Counted from the stretch's first letter, positions 38,936-48,640 are shown. The stretch: 64,000 nucleotides of DNA from Arenicellales bacterium (GCA_951813075.1 OX638343.1:862149-926148); one strand, 5' to 3'. A program made the numbers and translations. Notes: a model not told the origin generated them from the sequence alone.

Positions 38936-40069
38936 CTATTCATTTTTGGAAATTTCGTAAGACACCTTCAATCCGTTCATCTTGTCAAAAGAAATTACAT
39001 TTTCTTTTTGAAGTCGTCCAACAACGATTCCGGGATGTATATCAATTTTAGACGCAAATTTTTCGACATCGTAAACTGTCTGCAAGTGGAATAATTCGGG
39101 TGTGTATCGTTGAGGAATAAGAATGTTTTCAGCCCAAGAATTCGCTTCACGCTCATGCTCAGTTTCCCCTTCGCTTTGATTTGCATTATCCAAAAATATA
39201 ATATTCTTATCGTCGGAATGGAGTAGCAAATGAGCGGATTCGTGATAAAGAGTAAACCAAAATTTGTCGTTGAATTTTCCGTACAGCGACAGCTGAATTA
39301 ACGGACGACCAGGCGACAGCCAACGCGCAACACCACTTACATGTGCTTTGGGTATGGAAGGAACAAATGCTAACATTACCCCGGCACTCAGAAATCTTTC
39401 TTTTAATTGCTCTGAAATTTCAGATAGGTTTTGAGTTGTGAGTTGTCGAATTGCTTGCAATTGCTTTTCAAATTTAGACTTGCTGAAACGAACTGTTTGA
39501 TTTCTACCAGTCAGTTCCCCTCCCAATCGTTCGGCAAGAATTTCTCCTTGTCTCAGCCATGCGGTGATCGCACCGATATTACTGTTGTCGTTATTAGCGC
39601 GCCTAAAATTGCCTTGCAATTGAACGTATTGCGATTCCCATTGTTCGGGCGAACTGACAGCAAAGAATCGCAGTAACTGCCTGACGAAAACCGGTTTAAG
39701 CGATTTACTAGTCCGTAAATCAGTAAGAATGTCTGCTTTTTTCAAATCATTCAAAGGAAATTTATCAAGCCAACCGATATATTGCTCGTAAATTTTTTGC
39801 GATTCAAGATTTCGCAACTGCTCCCGATAAATCGCTTCCATCTTGATCCAAAAGTCCTCTGTCGGACCAAGCACCAATGCTAGTCTGCGAGCCATATCTG
39901 GTGTCAGTGCAACTTTTCCCTTGATCAACTGATTCAGATGCTTGTCAGAGATATCCAGTCTTGCTGCCAACTCTTTCTGCTTCCAATTCCTCTCCTCGAT
40001 GAATTCTGCAATGGTCTCACCGGGCGGTGAAGCCCAATCCGGTTTAAATTCTTTTCCATAATCAATCAT
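38936..40069 (-). CDS. HigA-type antitoxin fused to an ImmA/IrrE metallopeptidase
   Basis: A 377-residue protein with an XRE helix-turn-helix of HigA type (about residues 17-72: TIAEFIEERNWKQKELA and LDISDKHLNQLIKG) and a C-terminal zinc-peptidase domain with the HESAH motif at 276-280 and a downstream E-rich helix near 305. It should repress its own operon, neutralise HigB, and perhaps be controlled by proteolysis. It overlaps the toxin gene by 8 bases. Confidence 0.9.
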   Translation of the reverse strand: MIDYGKEFKPDWASPPGETIAEFIEERNWKQKELAARLDISDKHLNQLIKGKVALTPDMARRLALVLGPTEDFWIKMEAIYREQLRNLESQKIYEQYIGWLDKFPLNDLKKADILTDLRTSKSLKPVFVRQLLRFFAVSSPEQWESQYVQLQGNFRRANNDNSNIGAITAWLRQGEILAERLGGELTGRNQTVRFSKSKFEKQLQAIRQLTTQNLSEISEQLKERFLSAGVMLAFVPSIPKAHVSGVARWLSPGRPLIQLSLYGKFNDKFWFTLYHESAHLLLHSDDKNIIFLDNANQSEGETEHEREANSWAENILIPQRYTPELFHLQTVYDVEKFASKIDIHPGIVVGRLQKENVISFDKMNGLKVSYEISKNE

Positions 40070-40382
40070 GATAATCTCCTATATAGACAATCTTAATCTT
40101 GGAAACCTGAGACCAATCAATACTTTCATTCTCAAGCAAGTCCTGGTCTGGGACAAATGTCAATCTATTTCCACCGCCCAGTTCCAAAGAATATTCTCCT
40201 CGCCGGTCTCCAGTAAGCGCGTGTGGCCTCCCCAGAATTAGATCACTGACGGTTGTCGCAGCCCTTAATTGGGCAATCCTCGCGCGAAGCTTTTTAGCGC
40301 TGGTAAAGCCCAGTTTTTTTGTCGCAACATTTTGTGATTCACATAGGTGGAAAAGTTTCTTGTCATGAAAATTAATTTTCAT
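40062..40382 (-). CDS. HigB/RelE-type toxin
   Basis: A 106-residue RelE-superfamily ribosome-dependent mRNA interferase candidate. The family pattern is seen in KKLRARIAQLRAA, the RPHALTGDRRGEYSLELGGGNRLTF core, and the closing KIKIVYIGDYHD. Toxin-first order is the HigBA order. It lies directly downstream of a palindromic operator. Confidence 0.88.
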   Translation of the reverse strand: MKINFHDKKLFHLCESQNVATKKLGFTSAKKLRARIAQLRAATTVSDLILGRPHALTGDRRGEYSLELGGGNRLTFVPDQDLLENESIDWSQVSKIKIVYIGDYHD

Positions 40383-40398
40383 TGGTATACCGTATCAT

Positions 40399-40421
40399 AT
40401 CTTTACCTTTTATGTAAAGAT
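40399..40421. promoter_or_regulatory. HigBA operator (inverted repeat)
   Basis: ATCTTTAC and GTAAAGAT form a perfect 8-bp inverted repeat with a 7-base spacer, 17 bases before the toxin ATG. It overlaps a -35-like TTTACA on the minus strand, so it is very likely the site of autorepression by the HigA-like protein. Confidence 0.6.
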
Positions 40422-40828
40422 TATTGAATTTACGACATCGGCAATTTTCTTCTTGTGACCCGAGAATTTCAAAATTTGTAGAACTGGGAAGGCTCAAATT
40501 GTGATTATTTGTAGAACTGCCCATCCCCATGACTAGTTGGTTTGGAATGCCCGGAAATTGGTTAAAAGCAAATTATCCTTAACGCCAAATTTATTCAATC
40601 TAGAACAAGGCATATAGAGCCAAATAATTTGTCAAACTTCGTTACCTTTCCTTGTAAGTTACAGGCGACCCACGACTCTAAATCCATAGATGGTTTGAAG
40701 TATCATTAATTTCGTGAATCCCAGACAATCCGATAAGATGGGGACTAAATTTGCTTTCAGAATCCGTTCACCTGGATGAACGTACTACTGCAACACTGAG
40801 ATGACAGAATAAATTAGCTGGAATTACG
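40422..40828. other. Divergent intergenic region, no gene
   Basis: A/T-rich, no open frame with recognisable protein. It separates the toxin-antitoxin operon from the PhyH gene. A short direct repeat TTTGTAGAACTG occurs at about 40476 and 40508. Confidence 0.5.
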
Positions 40829-41662
40829 ATGCCAAATTCACTTTCAAAAGAAGCTATCGAGCAATTTCGAAAAGATGGATTCACACCTGCTGCTCGAGTA
40901 ATGAGTGAAAAAGATGCTTCGGACTATCGAAATCGCTTGCAAGCGATTGAAACAGTTCTTGGCGAATTGAAAGGTGGATATCGACTCAAGTGTCATCTTT
41001 TGTACAAATGGATTGCTGACCTCATTCGCTCACCGGTAATTGTTGAGCGAGTTCAGGACCTGCTAGGACCGAATCTTATGTGCTGGGGCACAGATTTATG
41101 GTTGAAGGATGCAAACTCCGACAAGTTCGTTTCCTGGCATCAGGACAGTGAGTATTGGGGAATTGACGGCGACCAACTCCTGACGGTATGGATCGCGCTT
41201 TCACCCGCTACGGTTGAAAGCGGTTGTATGCGCATGCTTCCTGGAAGCCATCTGCAAGATGGCCTCCCCCATGAAGACACGTATCACAGCGACAATATGC
41301 TCACGCGGGGGCAGACTATTAGCGACGGAATCGATGAAAGCAAAGCGGTTAATATTGAAGTTGGTACCGGGGAAGCGGTTTTCTTCACTTATCGAATTGC
41401 ACATGCATCGCATCCAAATCGGGGGGACGATCGAAGGCTCGGTATCGCGATTCGATATATTTCGCCAGTTGCCAAGCAAACGAAGTCGGACTGGGACAGC
41501 GCAACGATGATATCCGGCGAGGATCTCTATGGAAACTTTGTTCACGAACCTGAACCAGACAAAGATTTCGACCCGGTCGCCGTGGAGTTCCACAAGAAAT
41601 CCAACGAAAACTATCGAAATATTCTTTACTCGGATACAGACTGGACAACTCACAGAACCTGA
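40829..41662 (+). CDS. Phytanoyl-CoA dioxygenase (PhyH) family protein
   Basis: Fe(II)/2-oxoglutarate oxygenase of 277 residues. The facial triad is visible as HxD in SWHQDSEYWG near residue 108 and a distal histidine in IAHASHPNRGDDRR near residue 195, where the arginine would bind 2-oxoglutarate. Family members hydroxylate acyl chains, ectoine or natural products. It is followed after 34 bases by an ornithine-cyclodeaminase-like gene, so amino-acid or opine-type chemistry is possible. Substrate unknown. Confidence 0.88.
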   Translation: MPNSLSKEAIEQFRKDGFTPAARVMSEKDASDYRNRLQAIETVLGELKGGYRLKCHLLYKWIADLIRSPVIVERVQDLLGPNLMCWGTDLWLKDANSDKFVSWHQDSEYWGIDGDQLLTVWIALSPATVESGCMRMLPGSHLQDGLPHEDTYHSDNMLTRGQTISDGIDESKAVNIEVGTGEAVFFTYRIAHASHPNRGDDRRLGIAIRYISPVAKQTKSDWDSATMISGEDLYGNFVHEPEPDKDFDPVAVEFHKKSNENYRNILYSDTDWTTHRT

Positions 41663-41696
41663 TCCACAATAGAAATTCACTCACCAATCGAATTAC

Positions 41697-42647
41697 ATGC
41701 AATACATTTCGGCAGCGCAAGTTGATCAGGCGTGCTCTTCTTATCTGGATCTTGTGAACGCTCTGGAAGATTTTCATCGTGATGCGCCGGCTGATCTCAA
41801 GGACATGCTTCTTTCAAGCGTTCAGAAAGATGCAAACCCAGACAATCACTTTCTGGTGCGCGCGGCATGGAGTCACGGTGTCATGCTCGGATTGAAAGCA
41901 GCATGTATTTTTCCTAATAACACTATAAATTCCGATTTGCCCGCGATTCACGCAATCTATACCCTGTTTGACGGACAAGACGGTGTCCCGTCCGCAGTCA
42001 TCGACGGAACGTCCATGACTTATTACAAAACAGCCGCGGATTCAGCCTTGGGTGGAAAACATCTGGCTAATCCAGACGTGAAATCCATGGCGATGATCGG
42101 CGCAGGTGCGATGGCATTTCATCTTATCCAAGCACACTGTACCGTACACCCTTCAATCGAGAAAGTAACTATTTGGAATCGTACACCAGCGAGGGCACAT
42201 CAACTCGTTGAAAAAATGCAAATTGCCAGTGTTGAAATTTCATACTGCGACGATATCGAATTAACCGTCCGGAATGCACAGTTGATCAGTTCAGCAACAA
42301 TGACTAAGGAACCGATCATTCGAGGGGAGTGGCTATCACCCGGGGCACATCTAGACCTGATCGGTGCTTATCGTCTAGATATGCGCGAAGCGGACGACAT
42401 TGCGATTAGAAGATCGAAAATTTTTGTCGATTCACGAAAAACTACCATTGGCGAAATTGGCGAAATCACGATTCCACTGAACATGGGTTTGATTTCCGAA
42501 TCAGACATATTGGCTGACCTCTATGAATTGTGTTCGGGAAAGATTTCCGGACGCACTTCTGCAAATGAAATAACAATGTTCAAAAATGGCGGAGGAGGTC
42601 ATCTGGACCTGATGACAGCAAGCTATATTTATGACCAACTCAATTAG
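41697..42647 (+). CDS. Ornithine cyclodeaminase/mu-crystallin family protein
   Basis: NAD(P)-binding enzyme of 316 residues. It shows the family lysine in LGLKAAC near residue 66, the T-x-Y-K-TAA-D-S-ALGGKHLA block near 105, and the Rossmann motif MIGAGAMAFH near 132. Members are ornithine cyclodeaminases, ketimine or opine reductases and alanine dehydrogenases. The partner PhyH gene upstream makes a two-gene transcription unit likely. Confidence 0.9.
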   Translation: MQYISAAQVDQACSSYLDLVNALEDFHRDAPADLKDMLLSSVQKDANPDNHFLVRAAWSHGVMLGLKAACIFPNNTINSDLPAIHAIYTLFDGQDGVPSAVIDGTSMTYYKTAADSALGGKHLANPDVKSMAMIGAGAMAFHLIQAHCTVHPSIEKVTIWNRTPARAHQLVEKMQIASVEISYCDDIELTVRNAQLISSATMTKEPIIRGEWLSPGAHLDLIGAYRLDMREADDIAIRRSKIFVDSRKTTIGEIGEITIPLNMGLISESDILADLYELCSGKISGRTSANEITMFKNGGGGHLDLMTASYIYDQLN

Positions 42648-42796
42648 TTGACATCAATATTATTTTGTAGTTTCCCAGTTTACAAATTTGAACCACCACA
42701 CCAGTTGACCAGACAAATCCGATTGTGCACTTTCATATTGACGGAATAGCCGGCTGATGCGCAATTAGTAGTCAGGGTTACGACACACTCAGCCAG

Positions 42797-43138
42797 TCAA
42801 CATCGGAAGAATACCGCAATCAACGCTCCGTGCTCGGTGTACGAGTGGTGTTCGGTTCCTGCTTCCAGCCAAACCAGATCGCCTTGCTTGTAGCGAAATC
42901 CGTCATGGTCAACTATTTCACCTTGCAAAATTAAAAAATCTTCGTCGCCTTCATGTACATGTCGTGTCGTTGTGTGACCGGGTGGCATACGATAAATGTG
43001 AAATCCACAGCCGAGTTGGTAGTTTGGATTTATTTGAAGCACCTCTCCATCCACACGCCCATCGTCATCTAAAAGCGGATCGAATTTTCCAATATCAATA
43101 TTTATCACTTTTCTTTTTTCGGTAGAAATTGGTTTCAT
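42797..43138 (-). CDS. Small cupin-domain protein
   Basis: A 113-residue single-cupin protein. Metal-ligand residues of motif 1 are in TTTRHVHEGDEDFLILQG (H, H, E) and of motif 2 in EAGTEHHSYTEHG. It may be a sugar- or metabolite-binding protein or a small dioxygenase. It stands alone, convergent with the plus-strand pair. Confidence 0.8.
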   Translation of the reverse strand: MKPISTEKRKVINIDIGKFDPLLDDDGRVDGEVLQINPNYQLGCGFHIYRMPPGHTTTRHVHEGDEDFLILQGEIVDHDGFRYKQGDLVWLEAGTEHHSYTEHGALIAVFFRC

Positions 43139-43192
43139 ATATTCCCCTATAACATTGTTTTAACGTTAATATAAATTTGTTTCCATTCAACA

Positions 43193-43498
43193 TTGACTTT
43201 TCCGATATTTCAGAATTTTCTAATTAACACTCCCCAACTGCCTTGCTCCGGATTTATTGAACACGATGAAAGCGAATTTTTTGTGTACAAGATACAGGAA
43301 TTTTAAGACGACATTGTCTACTGGTCCACTACCTTCGGGAATCAGACAACGTGTTTGACATTTCAGTATGATTATTCAACTCATGGGAGAGATGTTGCAG
43401 CGAAAATTGCAGTGATCGATTACGATCAAAGACGTTTTGCTATTCGAAAAGTTATTGATGTATTTGTCCTTCCTGAATCTGAACCGCAGAGACATTAA
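43193..43498 (+). pseudogene. Possible gene remnant with in-frame stop
   Basis: One frame reads 102 codons with coding-like composition and a single TAA at 43304. The first half has GFIEHDESEFFVYKI and the second half VAAKIAVIDYDQRRFAI. No ATG exists and no family is recognised. It may be a decayed gene or chance. Confidence 0.3.
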
Positions 43499-43726
43499 TA
43501 ATAGACGAACTCTCACATCACATAACTTGAGTAAAACTCAACCCTAGGAGAACTTTGATTCTGAGCGCTAACGTGACACGTGTTTAGATAAGGTCGGAAT
43601 CGGTGCTCAAGTAAATCAAAATACGCTCTTGGTTAAAGCCCCCTGTGCTGAGCACTTACCAAGGAAGGTTTGCGCCGCACCTATCGCCTGCATGCACTAC
43701 GGTTACTTTCATTAAGGTGATGCGCC

Positions 43727-43916
43727 TTATTGTGCTGCAACCACACGCGGCTGTATCCACTTAATCTCCTCGCCACGCTCCTTTGCGACTTTGCGCAACT
43801 CGTAACTCTTTTGCAGGTTCATCCAGAAATTGGCGGGCTAGCTCGGCCGCGCTGACGCTAAATTTGTACAACTCATCCTTGAGGATTTCACCGGGGTGAA
43901 TAGGTGTTCTGCTCAT
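43727..43916 (-). pseudogene. higA-like antitoxin pseudogene
   Basis: After a strong ribosome site (GGAGG) the frame opens MSRTPIHPGEILKDEL and SAAELARQ, the start of HigA-family antitoxins. It then jumps, with a frame change, to FWMNLQKSYELRKVAKERG and ends WIQPRVVAAQ, the normal HigA C-terminus. About 30 codons holding the recognition helix are deleted. No higB lies beside it. Confidence 0.8.
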
Positions 43917-44069
43917 CGTCAAACCTCCTTGGCTATATTACGACCGATTGGAGGCTTTGAACGAACAACGAACCCGAAAGATCGCACTTGTTTGCCATGG
44001 TGAATCGAATCGGAAAGTCGAAATCTGTGGTGTTTTTCTGATACAAAAAAGCGAAGTCGCACCTTGGCT

Positions 44070-44699
44070 TTAATCGTTGCGCATTACGCCTAGGTAATCG
44101 ATAATCCGTCCAGCGCATCGGGCAAGCATGTCGACTTCGACATGTACAAAATCTTCAACCGCGATATCTTTTAGTGTTGTCATCTCCAGAGTGTGAGGAA
44201 TGATATTGACAGTAAATACGGTGACAGCCGTCATGTCGACAACATCCTTGACCGTAAGACTTACACCATCAAGTGAAACTGAACCTTGTGGAGCGATGAA
44301 TTGATTGATTTCGAGCTCCTCATCAATACTGAATTCAAGTAGGACTGAAGCACCCGATGAGGTGCGACTGATACACTTGGCCAGCCCGTCTACATGACCA
44401 GTGACCATATGCCCTCCCAGCGGGTCGTTCAGAGTCAGTGGGGTCTCAATATTGACGTTTTCGCCAATTTCCAGAGCGGAAAATCTCGTATCGCTCAGCG
44501 AGCGATTGGATACGAACACGTCGACATCACACCCTCGCCGTGCGGTCACTGTCAGACAGGCACCGTTAACAGCCACACTGTCACCTGACTTCAAGTTTTC
44601 CGGTTTGTCGAGTCTGGTATCGATGGAAAATAGAATACCTTCTTCGGACCGATCCATTGCTTTGATCTCACCAACGGATTCGACAATTCCTGTAAACAT
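44070..44699 (-). CDS. ribE: Riboflavin synthase alpha chain
   Basis: Dismutates two 6,7-dimethyl-8-ribityllumazines to riboflavin. The 209-residue protein has the two lumazine-binding barrels, opening MFTGIVESVG, with GDSVAVNGACLTV in the first and GHMVTGHVDG and GSVSLDGVSLTV in the second. In gammaproteobacteria ribE often follows ribD; here 2.7 kb of IS-flanked porin sequence separates them. ribBA and ribH are not present downstream. Confidence 0.96.
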   Translation of the reverse strand: MFTGIVESVGEIKAMDRSEEGILFSIDTRLDKPENLKSGDSVAVNGACLTVTARRGCDVDVFVSNRSLSDTRFSALEIGENVNIETPLTLNDPLGGHMVTGHVDGLAKCISRTSSGASVLLEFSIDEELEINQFIAPQGSVSLDGVSLTVKDVVDMTAVTVFTVNIIPHTLEMTTLKDIAVEDFVHVEVDMLARCAGRIIDYLGVMRND

Positions 44700-44807
44700 T
44701 TCACTTAAAAGACATAAATATACCTAACTATCACTAATTATAGGCGTGTTTCGTAGTATAAAAAAACCAATATAAATAATTGAAAAAAAAAGAATACATA
44801 CCATAAA

Positions 44808-45249
44808 ATGAAATCCTATCCAGTTCCAGAAAATCCTCAGCCTCAATGCCTTCCTGGAACGTTATGGCGACGAACACAAATGCTTCGAAGCCCTGTTCAA
44901 TCTGAACTGGCCGGATGGCTTCATCTGTCCCAACTGCGGCCATGACAAAAGCTGTCACCTCAACACCCGCAAACTGCGCCAGTGCGATCGGTGCCATCGC
45001 CAGACGTCGATCATCGTCGGTACCATTTTTGAATCCAGCAAATTGCCACTGACGATCGGGGTTCAGGCGATTTACCTGCTGACGCAGACCCAAAAAGGCA
45101 TCTCGGCAATGCAGCTGTATCGACAACTGGGCATTTCCTACAACGCAATCTGGCAGATGAAGCACAAACTGATGCAGGTGATGGGAAACAGCGTCTGTCG
45201 GGCTTGGTGCGGATGGATGACGCCGATCCGGGCGATGGTTTGGGGGTAG
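44808..45249 (+). mobile_element. IS1595 (ISXO2-like) transposase fragment, copy 1
   Basis: The plus strand encodes an ISXO2-type N-terminus: FQKILSLNAFLERYG, a zinc ribbon (CPNCG and CDRCH), the SIIVGTIFESSKLPL block and HKLMQVM. An extra A after the start ATG at 44808 breaks the frame, and a further shift is needed to read RLSGLVRMDDA, the start of the DDE domain. The rest is missing. Confidence 0.85.
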
Positions 45250-45444
45250 GTCATTTTTCGATTGAAGAAGTGGGTCAATATTGAATTGAAATCAACATGT
45301 GTTCTGCGATTTCGTCTCTGTAGGCACTACCTTGACGGATGAAATTCACACTGCTATTAGTCATTATTGACAATAATTCATATATTATTAATGATCACAT
45401 ATGACAAATTCACAGTCTCAATGATTGATCTTGAGGAGCAAATC

Positions 45445-46481
45445 ATGAAGAACCTTTTAACAGTGACATTGATGGCGGGACTGTTGAGCATCCCCTCGAT
45501 GGTCTTTGCGGACGCATCATGGTACGGCTCAATCCGCACCGGTGTGGCATCGACACCGCATGATGGCGGTGGCAGCTCAATTGGTGTATCCGACATCAGT
45601 TCCCGCTGGGGCATCCAAGGTTCAAGCGCGGTCTCCGAAGGGCTGACCGCAGTGTATCGCTTTGAGACCATGCTCGATTCGACCGACGCCACTATGCCGG
45701 GTGGACGTCTTTCCTATGTCGGTCTTTCTGGTGGGTTCGGAACCATCACCATCGGACAGGTCTGGAGCGCGAGCTACAATTCAGTCGGTGCGATGACTGA
45801 CAACTCGTTCGCCTACGGAGATTCGGAAACCATTGACCGGATCGGCAATGCGGTGTCCTATTCAGTCTCGGTCGGCAACATGAGTTTGCAGGCGGATGTG
45901 ATCATGGACAGTGATACGAAAAAGACTGGTGATGGATATCAGATCGGCGCCACGATCGGCGGTTTGATGGAATCCGGTTCGATCGCAATTGCGCATATTA
46001 GAGCGGATGTGAAGTTAGCCCTGTTCGATATCAATGATGATATGGATGACGAAGTAGTTTCTCCGGAAGACTTGTACGATACTGGAGTCGACAAGACGTC
46101 GTCAGACTTTCTGGTCGGTCAGTATGGAATCGGTGACATGACGATGTATCTTGGAGTGGGCAAGCATAAGACCAGAAATGATGGATGTGACAACGAAAAT
46201 AACGACTGCGTGACGATGTTGATCGGCACGACCACCTTTGCGGGAATTCGCGGTGGTGTCGGGGATACCGGTGTCAGCTATGTCTTTCAGATGAGAAAGT
46301 GAAATCCAAGAAAACCGACAATGAGCCCATGCAGACAACTAGGACAGATTCAATATCGCCATGGATTCTCGGAATTTCCCGAAGCCTCGGTGGCGGTGCG
46401 AGCGTGCACTTTGAAACCAGTGACCCGGATAAGGATGGAATATCCAACAGTACCGGTGTCTGGCTGAAGGTTGATTTCTGA
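45445..46481 (+). pseudogene. Porin, single-base frameshift near the C-terminus
   Basis: Same family as the porin at 21475: signal peptide ending MVFA, then DASWYGSIRTGV, SEGLTAVYRFETM and GRLSYVGLSGGFG. The first frame stops at 46302 after YVFQMRK. The continuation in another frame has ISPWILGISRSLGGGASVHFE and ends LKVDF, which are the missing last strands. One A missing from the A-run at 46296-46298 explains it. The ATG at 45445 has GAGGAG upstream. As it stands the protein lacks the final strand and should not assemble, unless the shift is a sequencing error. Confidence 0.85.
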
Positions 46482-46620
46482 TTCAAGCGAATCTTATTGA
46501 TCTGGAATTAGGTGCGAGAGCACCTCAAGCTTGAGGCAGAATACGGATTGGCTGGCAAGGCCAAGATTTCAGTTAATTACTACACAGATAATTAATTTGG
46601 TGTGGGTTGTATTTTTACGT

Positions 46621-46790
46621 AGAAGTAAAATCGAACGCAAGCGAGTGAGCTTGTACGAGTTCATGTTTCAGTTTGAAACTGAAGCAGATGCGATGGCTTG
46701 CATCGAGTCTATCCGCTGGTCGCAGAGACGGTGTTGTTCTCAATGCGGATCGAAGCATACCAGCAAAGCGAGTCATAAGACAATGCTTTG
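46621..46790 (+). mobile_element. N-terminal fragment of a second IS1595-type transposase
   Basis: The frame has SLYEFMFQFETEADAMACIE, IRWSQRRCCSQCGSKH and then stops at the junction with the ISXO2-like copy. The zinc-ribbon cysteines and the FPTE-like opening are those of another IS1595 subgroup. It looks as if one element inserted into or recombined with the other. Confidence 0.65.
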
Positions 46791-47394
46791 AAGCCCTGTT
46801 CAATCTGCGCTGGCCGGATGGTTTCATCTGTCCCAACTGCGGCCATAACAAAAGCTATCACCTCAACACCTGCAAACTGCGTCAGTGCGATCAGTGCCAT
46901 CGCCAGACGTCGATCATCGTCGGTACCATCTTTGAATCCAGCAAATTGCCACTAACGATCGGGGTTCAGGCGATTTACCTGCTGACGCAGACCCAAAAGG
47001 GCATCTCGGCAATGCAGCTGCATCGACAACTGGGCAGTTCCTACAACGCAGTCTGGCAGATGAAGCACAAACTGATGCAGGTGAGACGGCCTGAAGTGTT
47101 TCGATGCCGTCTCACACAGGCAGGCTGTGCACATGAGGCTGTCATCAGCGGTGGCGGTCGTGCTACCGTGGAAAATCCGGAGTTTTACTGGGTCAATACA
47201 GTTTCGGGCAATCTCAAGACAGCCTTGCGCAGCAGTATCACTCTTTCAACCCGAAAAATGCACCGCGCTGGCTGGCGGAATTTGAATTTCGCTTCAATCG
47301 TCGATACAGTTTGCCGGACCTGATTCCAAGACTCGTCCATGTCGCTTTGAGAACGCCGCCTATGTCTGAAAAACTCTTCAAACATGGCTTATGA
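46789..47394 (+). mobile_element. IS1595 (ISXO2-like) transposase relic, copy 2
   Basis: Nearly the same zinc-ribbon and SSKLPL region as copy 1, then an internal deletion with foreign sequence, then the C-terminal ISXO2 segment NPEFYWVNTVSGNLKTAL. A frameshift near 47240 leads to FNPKNAPRWLAEFEF, RFNRRYSLPDLIPRL and the stop at 47392. The start and most of the DDE core are missing, so it is dead. Confidence 0.85.
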
Positions 47395-47421
47395 TAAGTG
47401 GTAATTAGGTAATTTATATGG

Positions 47422-48528
47422 TTATTCTGAACGGTCCAATTCGATCGTAATTTTAAGATCTTCACCGATTCGCTTAACCTCAGTAAACTTTGCCTGGATT
47501 CGGTCAGACAACCGAACAATTTCAGGGAGTTCTGCGATCCCTATCCCTTCATCCCCAATAAATGATGGCGCTATGTAGATTATCACCTCATCAATCAAGC
47601 GATCGCCGAGCAATGACCCTACCAATTTTGATCCCGCTTCCACCAAAACTTCATTGAATTCGCACCGTGTCAAATATTCCAATAATTCTTTGCAATCCAA
47701 ACCATTTCGACCGGATTGAAATTCAGTTATCTGCGCCGACTTCTCAAGCTCGGATCGGTTTTCCGAAACCACTCCCTTTTTTGTTGCAATGATTACATCA
47801 CTGTCAACCTCAAACAATCGCGAATCTGGTGATATCCGAAGATTGCTGTCAACGACCACTCTGGTTGGATTGATGGTTGCGCCAGGAGCCCGGCAGTTCA
47901 AACGCGGATTGTCTGTTTGTACAGTGCCGATCCCTGTTAGAATTGCGCTGGCCTGTGCCCTTAACAGTTGTACATCGTGACGGGACGCCTCACCGGTAAT
48001 CCACGCACTCTCGCCTGTCGCTGTCGCAATTCTACCATCAAGCGTTGAAGCGACCTTCACAGTCGTCCAGGCCATGCCTCGCCCATGCCGAGAGAAGAAA
48101 CCGCGGTTGATTTTACGTGCAATGTCGTCCTTGAGTCCGACCTGGGTGATGATGCCAGCATCGCGAAGCATCTGTATACCCCTGCCGCTAACCGAAGGAT
48201 TGGGATCTTGTGTGCATACGACGACTCTTCTGACTCCGGATTGAATCACCCTATCGACGCACGGTGGTGTTCTGCCATGCAAATTGCAGGGCTCCAGTGT
48301 GACATACATCACGCCATCTTGGGCAAGACCACCACAGGCATCCAGAGCATTGACTTCCGCGTGAGCAAGTCCGGCCTGGCTGTGAAAACCTTCGCCAACA
48401 ATCTTGTCACCCTGAACGATGACACAGCCTACCCTGGGATTTGGATGTGGTGCCGATACTGGCACCAGCGCCAGCTCTAGGGCACGCTCAATGAATTGAT
48501 GATCCGCAGCGGAAAATTCAGGCATCAC
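47422..48528 (-). CDS. ribD: Bifunctional riboflavin deaminase/reductase RibD
   Basis: Carries out the deamination and reduction steps of riboflavin synthesis. The 368-residue protein has the deaminase zinc site HAEVNALD and EPCNLHGRTPPC in the N-terminal 145 residues, and the reductase domain with TVKVASTLDGRIAT and ESAWITG after it. It follows secF, and ribE is the next rib gene downstream after the IS-porin insert. Confidence 0.96.
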   Translation of the reverse strand: MMPEFSAADHQFIERALELALVPVSAPHPNPRVGCVIVQGDKIVGEGFHSQAGLAHAEVNALDACGGLAQDGVMYVTLEPCNLHGRTPPCVDRVIQSGVRRVVVCTQDPNPSVSGRGIQMLRDAGIITQVGLKDDIARKINRGFFSRHGRGMAWTTVKVASTLDGRIATATGESAWITGEASRHDVQLLRAQASAILTGIGTVQTDNPRLNCRAPGATINPTRVVVDSNLRISPDSRLFEVDSDVIIATKKGVVSENRSELEKSAQITEFQSGRNGLDCKELLEYLTRCEFNEVLVEAGSKLVGSLLGDRLIDEVIIYIAPSFIGDEGIGIAELPEIVRLSDRIQAKFTEVKRIGEDLKITIELDRSE

Positions 48529-48640
48529 CGGTCACCTTTCAATTCACCATTACCGTTCGCTGACATTTCGCGCTGAATGGGCGATTACCTGACGATTTTC
48601 CTGAAAGTCAAGTGTCGTCTTGCCGTAATCCTAATCGAGG

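Noticed and set aside
46291..46302. Programmed ribosomal frameshift in the second porin
   Set aside because: There is no slippery heptamer or evident downstream structure; a simple base loss is more likely.
44700..48640. FMN riboswitch near ribD or ribE
   Set aside because: I see no RFN-element consensus before either gene, and ribBA, its usual target, is absent.
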